Shown here piece after piece: positions 11,590 through 22,206 of a stretch of DNA of 64,000 bases. How positions within the stretch are numbered: position 1 is the first letter of the stretch; each line of letters opens with the position of its first letter. The stretch is from Pyronema omphalodes (Eukaryota > Ascomycota > Pezizomycetes > Pezizales > Pyronemataceae): assembly GCA_024516155.1 (NCBI GenBank), contig JAJJXM010000042.1, positions 517,378-581,377 of the forward strand. The letters are read 5' to 3'. The notes beneath the pieces were generated by a model that saw nothing but the letters and a program-made list of their open reading frames with translations, made no database searches and had not been told where the DNA came from. The position numbers were made by a program, and so were the translations under genes.

Positions 11590-11895
11590 ATGGAAACCCC
11601 CAACCAGCCAGTACCTTCGGTTAGCACAGAGTCCACAACGCCGAAGATTCCTTCAGCACTACGTACCACCCCGTCTGAATCACCGAAGAAAACTGTTACT
11701 TGGGCTCGAATGAAAGAGGTAAGAACTTACGACAAAGATCTCCCGCTAACAGAAACTCCGGGAGCAAGCGAAGGAGAGGTAAGCAGAGATGAAGAAGAAA
11801 TTAGAAAGCCTCCGAAAAGCAGATGGTGGAGTCTGAGTCATCGGCCGAAAATGTCCGAAAATGGACTGTATAGTACTACATGGAAGAATGTATAG
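11590..11895 (+). CDS. Family B short protein, copy 1 (101 aa, KTVTW motif)
   Basis: Unrecognised small, polar, probably disordered protein. Conserved marks are KKTVTWA (residues 33-39), KEVRTY (42-47), an acidic stretch DEEE (67-70), KSRWWSLS (76-83) and a terminal LYSTTW (93-98). KTVTW fits the RVxF docking pattern for protein phosphatase 1 ([RK]-x(0,1)-[VI]-x-[FW]), and a hydrophobic/aromatic pair follows 8-9 residues later. That the motif is functional is inference. The same KTVTWA...KEVR...WWSLS...LY.TxW skeleton occurs in the three long family B ORFs and two relics. The ATG is the first in frame and sits in a leader conserved at 17340-17375. Confidence 0.68.
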   Translation: METPNQPVPSVSTESTTPKIPSALRTTPSESPKKTVTWARMKEVRTYDKDLPLTETPGASEGEVSRDEEEIRKPPKSRWWSLSHRPKMSENGLYSTTWKNV

Positions 11896-12237
11896 GATGA
11901 CGAGATTATTGATACAAAAGTACGGTAATATGGTAGTATGGAAGAAAATATTTTAGTTTAATTGTTATAGTAAATTTACATTGATCGTTTTTATAGAGTA
12001 TGTTCTTTTGCTTGGTATTCTAGGTATGTGTTTTTTATTCGTTTTAGTTTTTGTTCGTTTTAAGCCGCACAGCATCTGTCGTTACGCCTGTTGTAACGGA
12101 TTCTTTATTGTAAATAAGGCAATTCGTTTTGTGATTTGAAAACAAAAAGGTTCTTGTACTTATGTAATAGGTGTAGGGTATTTACAAACAAATAGTTCAG
12201 GGGAGGTTTATGGGGACCAAACTGGCGACATTTATAC
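11896..12237. other. 3' flank of short family B gene 1
   Basis: No gene seen. T-rich DNA that matches 17670-18000 with small indels. Confidence 0.4.
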
Positions 12238-13167
12238 CATACCTCCCAGGTCGTACAAACTAGCTAAGCATTACGGCCAAAACGGACTGTACGGACTGTT
12301 GGAATATGAGAACTGTACGGCGACATAAATAAATTTACTGTCAGTCATGTAAACTGCTTAAACTGCGAAAACCAGTTAACCGAATGTAAGGCTTGGCAAG
12401 CCAGGTGAACGATTGGAAACTGCGAAAACTGTCTTGTCCAGAGGAACTGGTTTATGAAGCCGCGATAAATGTCATTCAGTGCATATATACCAAAATTCCA
12501 CATCAATTGGGTCCCCACCAATCACAACTGGCGCCTAATATTGAAGCTCTTGAACCCCCCGATGGCCTCCAGAGTGTCTGTCTGCATCGAATGACAGTCC
12601 GATGTCAAGATCCGCTTACAACCGGAAAACAGCCACTTGGGTTCGGCGCTCATTACGGGAATAGATAGTACTTCCAGGGCGCTTTTGCAAAATTTGAGGA
12701 ACCTGGCCCGCTGCCGGGGCTCACACCACCACTCAGTGGCAGAATGACCGTCCCCAAGTGCTGCCTCCAGTCCCAGTGCACAGTAATCAACATACTGGTC
12801 CAGCTGCGTAGGGCTACTTGTGGCCGCATCCTCGGGGCCTTTTACGGTTCTAGCGGGGTATTGAATCCAGGTGGTATAGCGGAGAGGCCGCTGTTGGAAA
12901 CTCATTATCGGTCGTTTGAGGGAAATGGCAGTGTGAGGTAAGGTCGAGTTCTGTAGGTCAAGGGAAAATAATCTAGGCAAGATATATAGGATGATTGTTC
13001 GCCTGGTCAGTTCTATCAGTTCAATCAGTGCACTGAAGTTACATGTTTCTATGGAACCCCCAAAACTAAACCAAATGCGTATCCGGGACACCAGAATTAC
13101 CCCAACTCACTGTGAATTTTCAGTTCAGTTTACCTGGTTTACAAGCTGACCCGGTAAACTGGCCATA
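12238..13167 (-). mobile_element. hAT-family element H1, truncated at one end
   Basis: The left end CATACCTCCCAG matches, with one change, the CAGACCTCCCAG terminus of the complete copy at 18034. The right end stops at AAACTGGCCATA, about 15 bp short of the terminus, and runs directly into a palindrome (13168). Internally it matches 18050-18800 and carries an extra segment (12680-12990) also seen at 32010-32200 and 58255-58574. It encodes a transposase remnant on the minus strand. Confidence 0.75.
12522..12905 (-). pseudogene. hAT transposase C-terminal (hATC dimerisation) remnant
   Basis: The minus-strand frame ending at 12522 reads ...ATEWWCEPRQ... then ALEVLSIPVMSAEP, then KWLFSGCKRI and TLEAIGGFKSFN. 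This is the hATC layout (W-W near the start, LSIP.xSAEPxxxFS, a later TLEAxxxxKSF). It is only the end of a transposase; the zinc-finger and catalytic parts are absent. The frame continues about 60 residues further upstream without clear similarity. Confidence 0.72.
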
Positions 13168-13491
13168 AGATTATCGTGTATTGTTTTTGTGTAGTATCTG
13201 GATTCGAAAAACGTCTTTCTAATGCCAGTGGTGATTGTGGAATGACACGAAAGGCGCAAGAAGAGCGTCGATGAAGGATGTCGTCAATGTGTAGATGCAG
13301 TGTCAGATCTGGTGGAGCATACAAAGACAAGTTTGTAGCAGCTTCAGCCTTAATACTCTACCTCCACGTTCCCGGCCTTCTACATAGACGCTCTTCTTCT
13401 ACCTCCCGTGAAGTTCCGCAGCCTCCACTCACACCAGACCTACATTTTTCGCATCCAGATCCACACGAAAAAAATACACAATCGTAAGCCA
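13168..13491. repeat. Imperfect palindrome P1, upstream of family B long gene 1
   Basis: The left arm (~13168-13325) and the reverse complement of the right arm (~13335-13491) align along their length; the best blocks are the outer ATCG/GTGTATTG block and an inner AAGAAGAGCGTC(G/T)ATG block. Both arms carry a GAAAAA variant absent from the other copies. The element ends 9 bp before the ATG at 13500. Confidence 0.7.
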
Positions 13492-13499
13492 CACAGAAT

Positions 13500-14048
13500 A
13501 TGTTCGCCTTGGAAGCTCCATTTATGGATATATCTGTGCCCTGTACCATAGATCAGGGCCATATGCAGAAACCAATTCTTCCTACCATGGATCGGGATGT
13601 CTTTGAACACTCTTGTCTGGATTGCAACGACCGGTTACAATCGATACCACTGTGTGAATGCGGACACTTGTCAATCGGGACCGAGGAATGGTTCGAACCT
13701 CCGCTCCATACGCACAGTCAGCCAATTCCTCTCATTAGGAACGAGTCGACAACGATGAGCGATGATGAACGACTACGCATGGTCCATTCTCCAGCACCAC
13801 GAAAGACTGTTACCTGGGCTTCGTCAAAAGAGGTACGACTATTCTATAAAAAGCGGCCGGTCTCAGAATCTTCCAGACCAAGCGGAAGTGTATTGAGAGG
13901 CAACACCGAGGAAACGGGTAAATCTCAGAAAAACCGATGGTGGAGTCTGAGCCGCCTCATGGCTATTTTTAAACCCCCCTTGTATACTACCAAGTGGGAG
14001 AATTTGTCAGATGGTGAGGATAGGGATGTCCAAGATTATAGTGATTAA
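13500..14048 (+). CDS. Family B long ORF, copy 1 (182 aa, KTVTW motif)
   Basis: Unrecognised. Residues 1-85 include a Cys-rich stretch CLDC-x9-CECGH that could bind a metal. Residues 86-182 carry the family B skeleton: KTVTWASSKEVRLFY (102-116), KNRWWSLS (144-151), LYTTKW (161-166) and an acidic end DGED...DYSD. An internal ATG at 13755 (MSDDERLRM) would give a 97-aa protein, the size of short family B proteins. Between copies, changes concentrate before that Met (15 of 85 residues against copy 2, but 4 of the last 97). The internal start may therefore be the real one, with the first 85 codons largely leader. Function unknown. Confidence 0.62.
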   Translation: MFALEAPFMDISVPCTIDQGHMQKPILPTMDRDVFEHSCLDCNDRLQSIPLCECGHLSIGTEEWFEPPLHTHSQPIPLIRNESTTMSDDERLRMVHSPAPRKTVTWASSKEVRLFYKKRPVSESSRPSGSVLRGNTEETGKSQKNRWWSLSRLMAIFKPPLYTTKWENLSDGEDRDVQDYSD

Positions 14049-16234
14049 AGAAGTAACTTGTTGATGGAGTATATTATCTTTTGGTGTCATGTTTTTTTGG
14101 CGTTTTTATGTCGTGTTTTCGTTTTGTGTTCTTATCTTGTGTGTTTTTTTGAGGCTTTCGTGCTTCTTTTTTTATGTGTTCTTTTTTAATGTTGAAGAGC
14201 TGCTTCAGTTGTGTTATGACGTTGATTAAAACGGATGCTATGATTTTATAAGGCGAGAGCTGCTTTTGTGTACTGCAACTAATTTCACTGTTTAATACCT
14301 ATGGTCTCTTCGTACAAGGTCTTTCGGAGTGAAGCAAAGGCAGAATATATCCATGGTTGACAATTTCATTGAGGAGCCTGGGATAAGCTTGGCAGCACGT
14401 GTAGGCTGGATGATCTTGATTGATGGTCAGTTATTGGGGATACCTTATATATATCCTCGATTGATGGGTCACGTGTTTGATCCTGGAGGTATTTGTTTTT
14501 TTTTTTTTTTTTTTCATTTTTTTTTTTTTTTTCATGCGGTGACCTGTTACCATTATGGCTCTCGGAATATCTTAGGTCATGCTGCCGGTTGGCTATGGAC
14601 TGATTTATTCCAATCAACATAGTAGAATGAAACACGCACCTGATGTATATCCGGAATATCTTCTACAAGAAAAGCAAATATATAACAGAATCCATCTTAC
14701 GCGTGCCGAAGAGAGGATAACCAAGAGTGAAAACCTTATCATGTATGGATAGCGGTGCTTCATATGCATGGGATATAATATACAATGCCACTTCGGGGGC
14801 TAGACCATTATCTGCTGTCCAAGGAAAACACAATTAATGAGGCTATCTGTGCGTTAATTGAGCCATTCTGACTCACTGTCCATCCACAGCTAAGTAGCCT
14901 AAGCTAACTCGTCGATTTCGTCGGTGACTGCGATTGCAACAAAGACGAGTGACAATCGTGATTCTTGGGGTTTCTCCGATACATGAAGCACTGTATTACG
15001 TAAATGGCTATATCACGAAAAAAAAACCCTCATTCGTTGTACTCAGTATGTGAATATACAAATCTCACTTTGCATGAAATATTCTAGTATTCCACTCCCA
15101 CACGTTATCACCAGCTTCATGGTCTACTACATCGGTTCCTCTCACAAGTTCGGAATTTGTACCCCCCCCCCCCCCCCCCGCCGTCCTCCTCCGGGATGAA
15201 AAGATATTTAGGGTACAGCTATGGTTTTCATCTCAAATACCCATTTTACTAGATCCGGTGTTGTTTCTCAGATTTACGCTGGCCCTTCGTTAAAAGTCAA
15301 TAGTACAGATGGTGTATTAATTCCTTGGGAACATCAGAATTTATTTGTTTACAAGTAAACACCTTGAATAACAGATTTCTACAATCTACAGCCGTCTGAA
15401 ATACCGATGATCCATATATCCAGTATGCACATCAGCTTCCCAGCAATGAGCATAATCATGGTTTGTCATCTAAAGAAGAATCAGAACAGTTACTCGACAC
15501 AAGTCATAAGTTATTGGTATATGAATACTAACACGTCATCTTCTTCCCTCGTGTCTCTTCATCACTGCTATAGAATACCGAAGCAAAACAGTGGTATCTA
15601 GTCCGTTTAACTGACTCTTTTATCATTATTTTCAAGAATCACTGTCGTTATCGAACTGCGCTTGAGACCGCTCAACACATAGTAAAGAGAAGTGACTAGA
15701 AGTGCGTTTTCTCTTTGGTCCTCATTGAAATTTCTGGATACGCTTTAGTGCTTTTTGAGTATAAGGCGTACTACAGATTCTTTCCTATTGTTCCCTATAA
15801 TTCCTAATGTTGCTAGGGACACAGGGGTCGTTCAGAATTCCCGTCTTCGATTTTCCTCAAACAGCATTAGAACACCCGTTTGAGAGAAATTGAAGGCGGG
15901 CCTTCTTTGCATTCGGCCAATTTGATTACCGCATGAGCAGTATGTTAGGGTAAGCTGATTGCCTACCAATTTGGCATAAAGTTCATGAATCCTTAACAAT
16001 TAATGGTTGTATTCCATTGAGCAGGTATCTGCACTCTCGATATACTAAGCGAGGCGAATATGGCAAAGTGTGTTTTCTGGTACGTCTTGGACAGTGCGAG
16101 GTCTTGGAGGGGGTATCGTGCTTAATCTATTCAGTGTAATGCTCACTCACCAGTCCTTGAGCACTAATGTTCTTTCTCGCATATCACTTTGGAAGCACTC
16201 AAAAAAAGAGCAGATTTCTAAGGCAAATTCCTAA
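14049..16234. other. Conserved 3' flank of long family B unit, then unique DNA
   Basis: No gene supported. 14049-15240 is conserved as non-coding sequence at 22207-23380 and 33253-34430, including T-rich runs, an AGCACGTGTAGG segment and a C run (15163-15179). After about 15250 the match stops: in the other two units a family A gene follows, but here the DNA is unrelated until the truncated family A copy at 16235. 15990-16200 resembles 9500-9690. Confidence 0.5.
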
Positions 16235-16722
16235 GCAAGCTATTATACATCACTTTTTCTGGGGTTTCCTTATACATTAACCCCACGAATCCTAATCCGA
16301 CTAAACTGGAACATGTGATAAGCGCATGGGCTGAACCACATCTAGCTGGCTATCAAAAGAATCCTTTGAGGTATTCGGATAGTGAATGTTTTTTTACGTC
16401 TAGTAATGTATTTGTACGAGCTGTGTTGTCGGCGCACAGTGCAGGTCCCACGAAAAAAGATGCGGATCATTTTAATGTTTATGAATTATATTGTGGGCCG
16501 AGAACACGGGATAGGTTACGTCAAAGCTGGGTGCGAAGAATAGCTGGGAAGCAGGAGGTTGTTCGCTCGGAAATTGAGGAGTCTTTTATCGATAAGTGTG
16601 TCACGATCAAAAAGGCTGAGTTTCGGAATATAAATGGGTTGTTGGATATTTGGTCTAGGCCCAGTATTGAGGGTGTTATGCCGGGGCACTTGCTTTTGGC
16701 TTGGGTAACACCGGTGTTTTAG
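16235..16722 (+). pseudogene. Family A copy 2, 5'-truncated
   Basis: From CAAGCTATTATACATCAC onward the DNA matches copy 1 (10384 onward), covering roughly residues 61 to the end with intact frame and stop. The promoter and first ~60 codons are missing and replaced by unrelated sequence. The longest ATG-started frame begins at 16315. Remaining blocks AWAEP, YSDSEC, CGPRTRD and IWSRPSIEGV are intact, so truncation appears recent or the rest is still constrained. Confidence 0.75.
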
Positions 16723-17375
16723 GTTGCAGTCGAGTGGTTTTATCGGGGATTCTGGTTTGTCATGTCTTGATTTTTATATGTACTGAATGCGTTATGTGAT
16801 TCATTTCGGGAATTGAAATATGCTGTTTCCCAGGTTCAGTCTTCGGACGATAAGAAATGATAGCATCAGATGGAGCCACATCAGGCATTTTTGGTGGTTG
16901 CGCTTGCGGTCCGTATGTGCAAATTCTGTAGTAGATACCATCAAGTTGATGCGGGACGCGAATACCGCTGTGTGGTCCAAGCTACAGCCCAGTGGATAAT
17001 CGGCTTATTGCTCAAGTCGGACATTGCATCGTTATACTGTGTAATATGTATCACAATCAGCGTCACTCGATTGACTGAGTGTTTGAGTCCCGATAGTGTC
17101 AATGTTTAGGCTGTTTAGTAGCATAGCTGAAGCCTGTTAGAAAACTGAAGAATACGCATGATGACCGAATGGAAATGATATGTCTCATTACATGCAGCTA
17201 GCGGTACTTCCGTTCCATTACCCAAAGTTTCAAGAACTATTTATTATCTCTACCATCGGCAGTCTTCTCCCCTTTATCTCTGCACAACACCACTCAAACC
17301 ATACAAGACGTCCCTTCGAAAGACATAATTAATCTAGACACTATTTATCACACAAAGCTACACCGTACACAAGAA

Positions 17376-17669
17376 ATGGAAACCCCCAACCAGCCAGTAC
17401 CTCCGGTTAGCAAAGAGTCCACAACGGTGAAGATTCCTTTAGCACTACGTACCACTCCATCTGAATCACCGAAGAAAACTGTTACTTGGGCTCGAATGAA
17501 AGAGGTAAGAACTTACGACAAAGAGCTCCCGCTAATAGAAACTCCGGGAGCAAGCGAAGGAGTGGTAAGCAGAGATGAAGAAGAAATGAGAAAACCTCCG
17601 AAAAGCAGATGGTGGAGTCTGAGTAATCGGCCGAAAATGTCCGAAAACAGACTGTATAGTACTACATAG
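17376..17669 (+). CDS. Family B short protein, copy 2 (97 aa)
   Basis: Near-identical to copy 1 (11590-11895): METPNQPVPPVS start, KKTVTWARMKEVRTYDK, KSRWWSLS. A TGG to TAG change turns the terminal LYSTTW into LYSTT-stop, removing the last aromatic residue and three more. It follows the truncated family A copy at the same ~0.65-kb spacing as the intact pair. Whether the four-residue loss matters is unknown. Confidence 0.62.
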   Translation: METPNQPVPPVSKESTTVKIPLALRTTPSESPKKTVTWARMKEVRTYDKELPLIETPGASEGVVSRDEEEMRKPPKSRWWSLSNRPKMSENRLYSTT

Positions 17670-18033
17670 AAGAATGTCTAGTATGACGAGATTATTTATA
17701 CACAAGTACGGTAAAATGGTAGTATTGATGAAAATGTTTCAGTTTAATTGTTATAGTGAATTTAAAGTCATCGTTTTGATAGAGTATGCTCTTTTGCTTG
17801 GGGTTTTTGTTTTCTCTTTTTCTTTTTTTTTTTTCTTTCTCTTTTTTTCTGAAACGCAGAGAATTTGTCGTTACGCCTGTTGTAAAGGATTCTGTATTGT
17901 GAATAAGGCAATTTGTTTCGTGACTTAGAAACATAATAGCTCTTGTACTAAGTTATTGGACCACAAGCAACGGCAGGTCGAGCCTATCCCACGTATTTAC
18001 ACATCCTGCAGTAGGTACCACAGTACTCTGAAA
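17670..18033. other. 3' flank of short family B gene 2
   Basis: No gene seen. T-rich, with a CTTTTTTTT run (17815-17850) expanded relative to the 11896-12237 counterpart. Confidence 0.4.
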
Positions 18034-18818
18034 CAGACCTCCCAGTCGTACAAACCAGTTCAAAATGACGACCAAAATGGACTGGACGGACTGTTGGAAT
18101 ATGAGAACTGCACGGCGACCCCGTTCAGTTTACTGTCAGTAGTATAAACTGGGTGAACTGCGAAAACCAGTTAACTAAATGCAAGGCTTGGCAAATAAGG
18201 TGAACTGTTTCAAACTGCGAAAACTGGTTTGTCCAGAGGAACTAGTTGATGAAGGGGCGATAAATATTATTCAGTGCATATAAAACAAAGTTCTACACTA
18301 ATTGAGTCCCCAGCAATTAATTACAACTTATACCCACGATTGAAGCTCCTGAGCCCTTCAATGACTTCCAGTGTATCTGCCTGCATTGAATGGCGGTCCG
18401 CTATAATAATCTGCTTGCATTTGGAAAACAGCAGCTCAGACTCGGCAGTCATCGCGGGAACTGAGAGCATGTTTACCGCCATTTCGTAAACTTTGGGAAA
18501 CCTGGTAACCAGAAGCTGGTGGATTAGGGAGGGTTGAAATACTGGCAGGCTCGGCCACCGGTGGGTTCAAACGAGGTTGAATACATTATTCATTCCTGCA
18601 TGCACTGGTGACTGGTTCCCGATGCGGTTAAACTGGTTTGTATTTATCGAGTCCGTTTAATCAGTGGACAGCAGTTACCTGGTTCTATGGACGCCTCAAA
18701 ACTGAACCAACTGTGTATCCGGGACACCAAAACTGTACCAACTAACTGTGAATTGTCAGTTCAGTTTACCTGGTTTACGATTTTACCAGGTAAACTGGCT
18801 ATACGATTGGGAGGTCTC
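18034..18818 (-). mobile_element. Complete non-autonomous hAT element H2 with 8-bp target duplication
   Basis: Termini are CAGACCTCCCAGTCGTA... and ...TACGATTGGGAGGTCTC, an inverted repeat of about 25 bp with few mismatches; the CAG start is typical of hAT. It is flanked by perfect 8-bp direct repeats CTCTGAAA (18026-18033 and 18819-18826), the hAT target-site size. Length 785 bp. A decayed hATC segment can be traced on the minus strand at about 18350-18490. Confidence 0.85.
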
Positions 18819-19329
18819 CTCTGAAATTGATGCAGAACATACATACATCCCCTGGGCTTTAATATTGATACAGTAGTTGATTGGCGAATTTTGATTAAGT
18901 CATATTACTCAACCAGTGATACCGGATTGACCGATTAACTTCAAGTTGCCACAGGGTTAATTAATGTTTGAGCAGTTTATGGTACCACTGGCGAAATACT
19001 AAACTACATTCATATGTACTACTTGAAAATGAATCCCACCATTATATAGCTGGTAGGACCCTCATATCATAAAGATTCTAGAAAAACATACCAATATTTC
19101 CATCAAGGATGCAAATAGTGACAACTCTAAAGCTTCTGCAGCTCGCTTTATTTGCCACTCCTTAACCCCTCCCCTCCCCATTACTTCCTACTACCACTAC
19201 TCCCGAGCGGTGAACTTCTGAATCTTCCTCCACCAGCTTCCGGTCATTATGCTATTCCTATCCCAATGCTTTTCTTGCACTATATATGCAGTAACTTGAA
19301 AACGGTGTCTGAATTATGTTATCTGATTG
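18819..19329. other. Spacer before tandem unit 1
   Basis: No gene or clear repeat seen apart from the target-site copy at its left edge and a pyrimidine-rich patch near 19160-19200. Confidence 0.4.
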
Positions 19330-21323
19330 AGTGACATGAGAATTGGTGAATGGCTCGAGCAACCCACTGAAGAGTCATCAGCCATACACTGTACAGTAGC
19401 CAGCATTAACCTTCGGCATACCCAAGGTGCACCTTTCACGTACCGGATGACAAGCAATAATGGTCTTTTATCAGAATAGCCCTACGAAGATGCGGATTTA
19501 ATTGTTGTGCCTGACGAGAGTTCGCGGATATTAGCATTTTTGAAACCTCTGGGTATAATTGATTGCGCGCTTGACGTATTAGCTACGGTCATAGAATCAT
19601 GAATACAACGCATCCCGTCCGCTCTGCGCTATTTAAGCATGATATCGTCCGGCTAGTACTGTCGTGGGTGACCAGACGGGAATCCCGGATACTGTAGTTT
19701 TTGTCCATCTGATAGCTGATGATGCTTTTTTATCCGTCGGATCATTTCCAGTGAGTTCACAGCTGTCAGAGACATCGATGAAGCTCTTCAAAACCGACTT
19801 CCAGAGGATACTTTCAAATCTTATCTCTGACTGACCCGAAAACCCACACACAGACAATGCCCCAGAGTATGTATCTACCCGCCACGATGCGCAGTCAACG
19901 TGTAACTTTCTGGAGCCGCAGCGATTATGTCCCTCCGAGCTACAGCTATAGAAAAACCTTGTGAAATGTCACTTTCTAGTACCGCCTGACATTCTTGAAC
20001 ATCATCTTACAAGGAGTACCGACGACTGGGATGGCTAAATACTTCGAGCACAATAGTTTGAGAACGATATCCTGGATTTACTTCAACTTCTTCTGCTATC
20101 CACGTGTATTCAGCTTCTGTTATAGATAGCAAAAAATTACGGCTCAGCTGGCTAGCTTAAGCTGAGAGTCATCATCAAAGGTTCGTGACTGTCATTTAGC
20201 CATCACCCCTTACCCCGCAATCTGTGGATTACTGGCTCGGTTTTTTCCATGGGTATTTCTGAAGACTCTTGAGGGTTGCATATGTCTACTACGTATTTGT
20301 ATTGATATCAACGGCGTCCACCACCAGAATATTAGTGCGTACTTAGTGAAAACCTTTTCCGCGGGCACAGTATGTAATCTCAGCTGTTTCCCTCACTTTA
20401 CGAAACTACACTATTTCCTATTCTTTCCTATTATTCCCAATGTTACTATGGATGCGGGGTTACGCCCTTTTGATGTCCGAGTTCAGAAGGCCCGTCTTTG
20501 GTTTCCCTAAAACGGGATCATGACACCTGCTTGAGAGAAATTCAGGGCGGACCTTCTAAGCTTCTTTGCGTTAGGCCCCTTTCACTATCGTATCAGCAGT
20601 GTTCAAATATACGGGGGCAGAAGACGCGGTCGTGGAGAAGAGGAGGAAAATGAGACTGAGGGTAAGGTGCTCTCATTTCGGAGAGTATCTGATATGACGT
20701 TCCACAACGGGTTGACTCTCAGCGTCAAACTCTACCTGCCATTTTGATCCAACTTCAAGAAGATCCCTTTTCTAATGCCTAATGTTAAAACAGATGTGTA
20801 GTATTGATATATGTATCTTTGTGGCTATCATAGTTTGTTGTTCGCTATGCTTGATAACGTAACAGGCTATCAATCGCTCTATATATGACAATTGACACAC
20901 ACACTATCAAAAGTTGGTATCAACTAGAAGAAACAGACGTTCTATTTCTGTATCAAGTGCATCAGTCTGAGACGGATATCCGATGAAATCACGGCTCGAT
21001 CTTTTCTTCAGTTTTCTGTATCACCACCGCCGGTGTCAATAAAAAAAGGGCCGTTCTGGATCTCATTGCTGTCACCGTTGAATTGCTGCAGAAATTTCAG
21101 ATGATTTGGAAATGTACATAAATAGCGCACTGTCAGAGTATACCCCTCGTTTGATGGAAGGGGGGGAAAGGCATAGCTGAATGACGGAGTCATGGACCTT
21201 TGCTGATGACAAAGGTCTAGTTAAACCAGCCTAACGAGCGGTAATTATTGCTTTCCGTAGCTAACAGTGAGCATATGATAGAGCAAGGAGTTGAAGCCAC
21301 TCCAAGATATCTTTCAAGATCTA
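19330..21323. other. Conserved spacer of unit 1
   Basis: No gene supported. It matches 29620-31611 almost throughout. Unexplained conserved points are a GCGCTATTTAAGC segment (19626) and short frames near 19633-19857 whose counterparts in unit 2 carry indels. The first ~120 bp (CAGCATTAACCTTCGG...CCCAAGG) also appear inverted at 56425-56470. Confidence 0.45.
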
Positions 21324-21650
21324 GTATTATCGTGTATTGTTTTTATGCAGTATCAGGATGCAAAGAATTTCTTTCTAATGCCAGTGGTGATTGTGGAATG
21401 ACACGAAAGGCGCAAGAAGAGCGTCGATGGAGGATGCCGTCAATGTGTAGATGCAGTGTCAGATCTGGTGGAGCATACAAAGACAAGTTTGTAGCAGCTT
21501 CAGCCTTAATACTCCACCTCCACGTTCCCGGCCTTCTACATAGACGCTCTTCTTCTACCTCCCGTGAAGTTCCGCAGCCTCCACTCACACCAGACGGAAA
21601 TTCGTTGCATCCTGATCCTACACCAAAAACGATACACAATCGTAAGCCAC
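21324..21650. repeat. Imperfect palindrome P2, upstream of family B long gene 2
   Basis: Same structure as P1. Here both arms share CAGGATGCAA and GAATTTC where P1 and P4 have other bases on both arms. It ends 7 bp before the ATG at 21658. Confidence 0.7.
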
Positions 21651-21657
21651 ACAGAAC

Positions 21658-22206
21658 ATGGTCGCCGTGGAAGCTGAATTTATGGATATATGTGTGCCCT
21701 GTACCATGGATCAGGGCCATATGCAGAAACCGACTCTTGCTACCACATATCGGGACGCCCTTGAACACTCTTGTCTGGATTGCAATGACCGGTTACAATC
21801 GGTACCACTGTGCGAATGCGGACACTTGTCAATCGGCACCGAGAAATGGTTCGAACCTCCGCTCCATACACACGGTCAGCCAATTACTCTCATTAGGAAC
21901 GAGTCGACAACGATGAGCGATGATGAACGACTACGCATGGTCCATTCTCCAGCACCACGAAAGACTGTTACCTGGGCTTCGTCAAAAGAGGTACGACTAT
22001 TCTATAAAAAGCGGCCGGTCTCAGAATCTTCCAGACCAAGCGGAAGTGTATCGAGAGGCAACACCGAGGAAACGGGTAAATCTCAGAAAAACCGATGGTG
22101 GAGTCTGAGCCGCCTCATGGCTATTTTCAAACCCCCCTTGTACACTACCAAGTGGGAGGATTTGTCAGATGGTGAGGATGGGGATGTCGATGATTATAGT
22201 GACTAA
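21658..22206 (+). CDS. Family B long ORF, copy 2 (182 aa)
   Basis: Same length and layout as copy 1: CLDC...CECGH Cys-rich stretch (39-56), KTVTWASSKEVRLFY (102-116), NRWWSLS (145-151), LYTTKW (161-166), acidic tail. The internal ATG is 21913. It differs from copy 1 at 15 of the first 85 residues and 4 of the last 97, so the second half is the constrained part. The disrupted family A gene lies 1.5 kb downstream. Confidence 0.62.
   Translation: MVAVEAEFMDICVPCTMDQGHMQKPTLATTYRDALEHSCLDCNDRLQSVPLCECGHLSIGTEKWFEPPLHTHGQPITLIRNESTTMSDDERLRMVHSPAPRKTVTWASSKEVRLFYKKRPVSESSRPSGSVSRGNTEETGKSQKNRWWSLSRLMAIFKPPLYTTKWEDLSDGEDGDVDDYSD

Noticed and set aside
19633..19857. Minus-strand frame ...GNDPTDKKAS... 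repeated at 29932-30144
   Set aside because: Conserved only because the units are duplicated; an indel alters it and the opposite strand is equally open.
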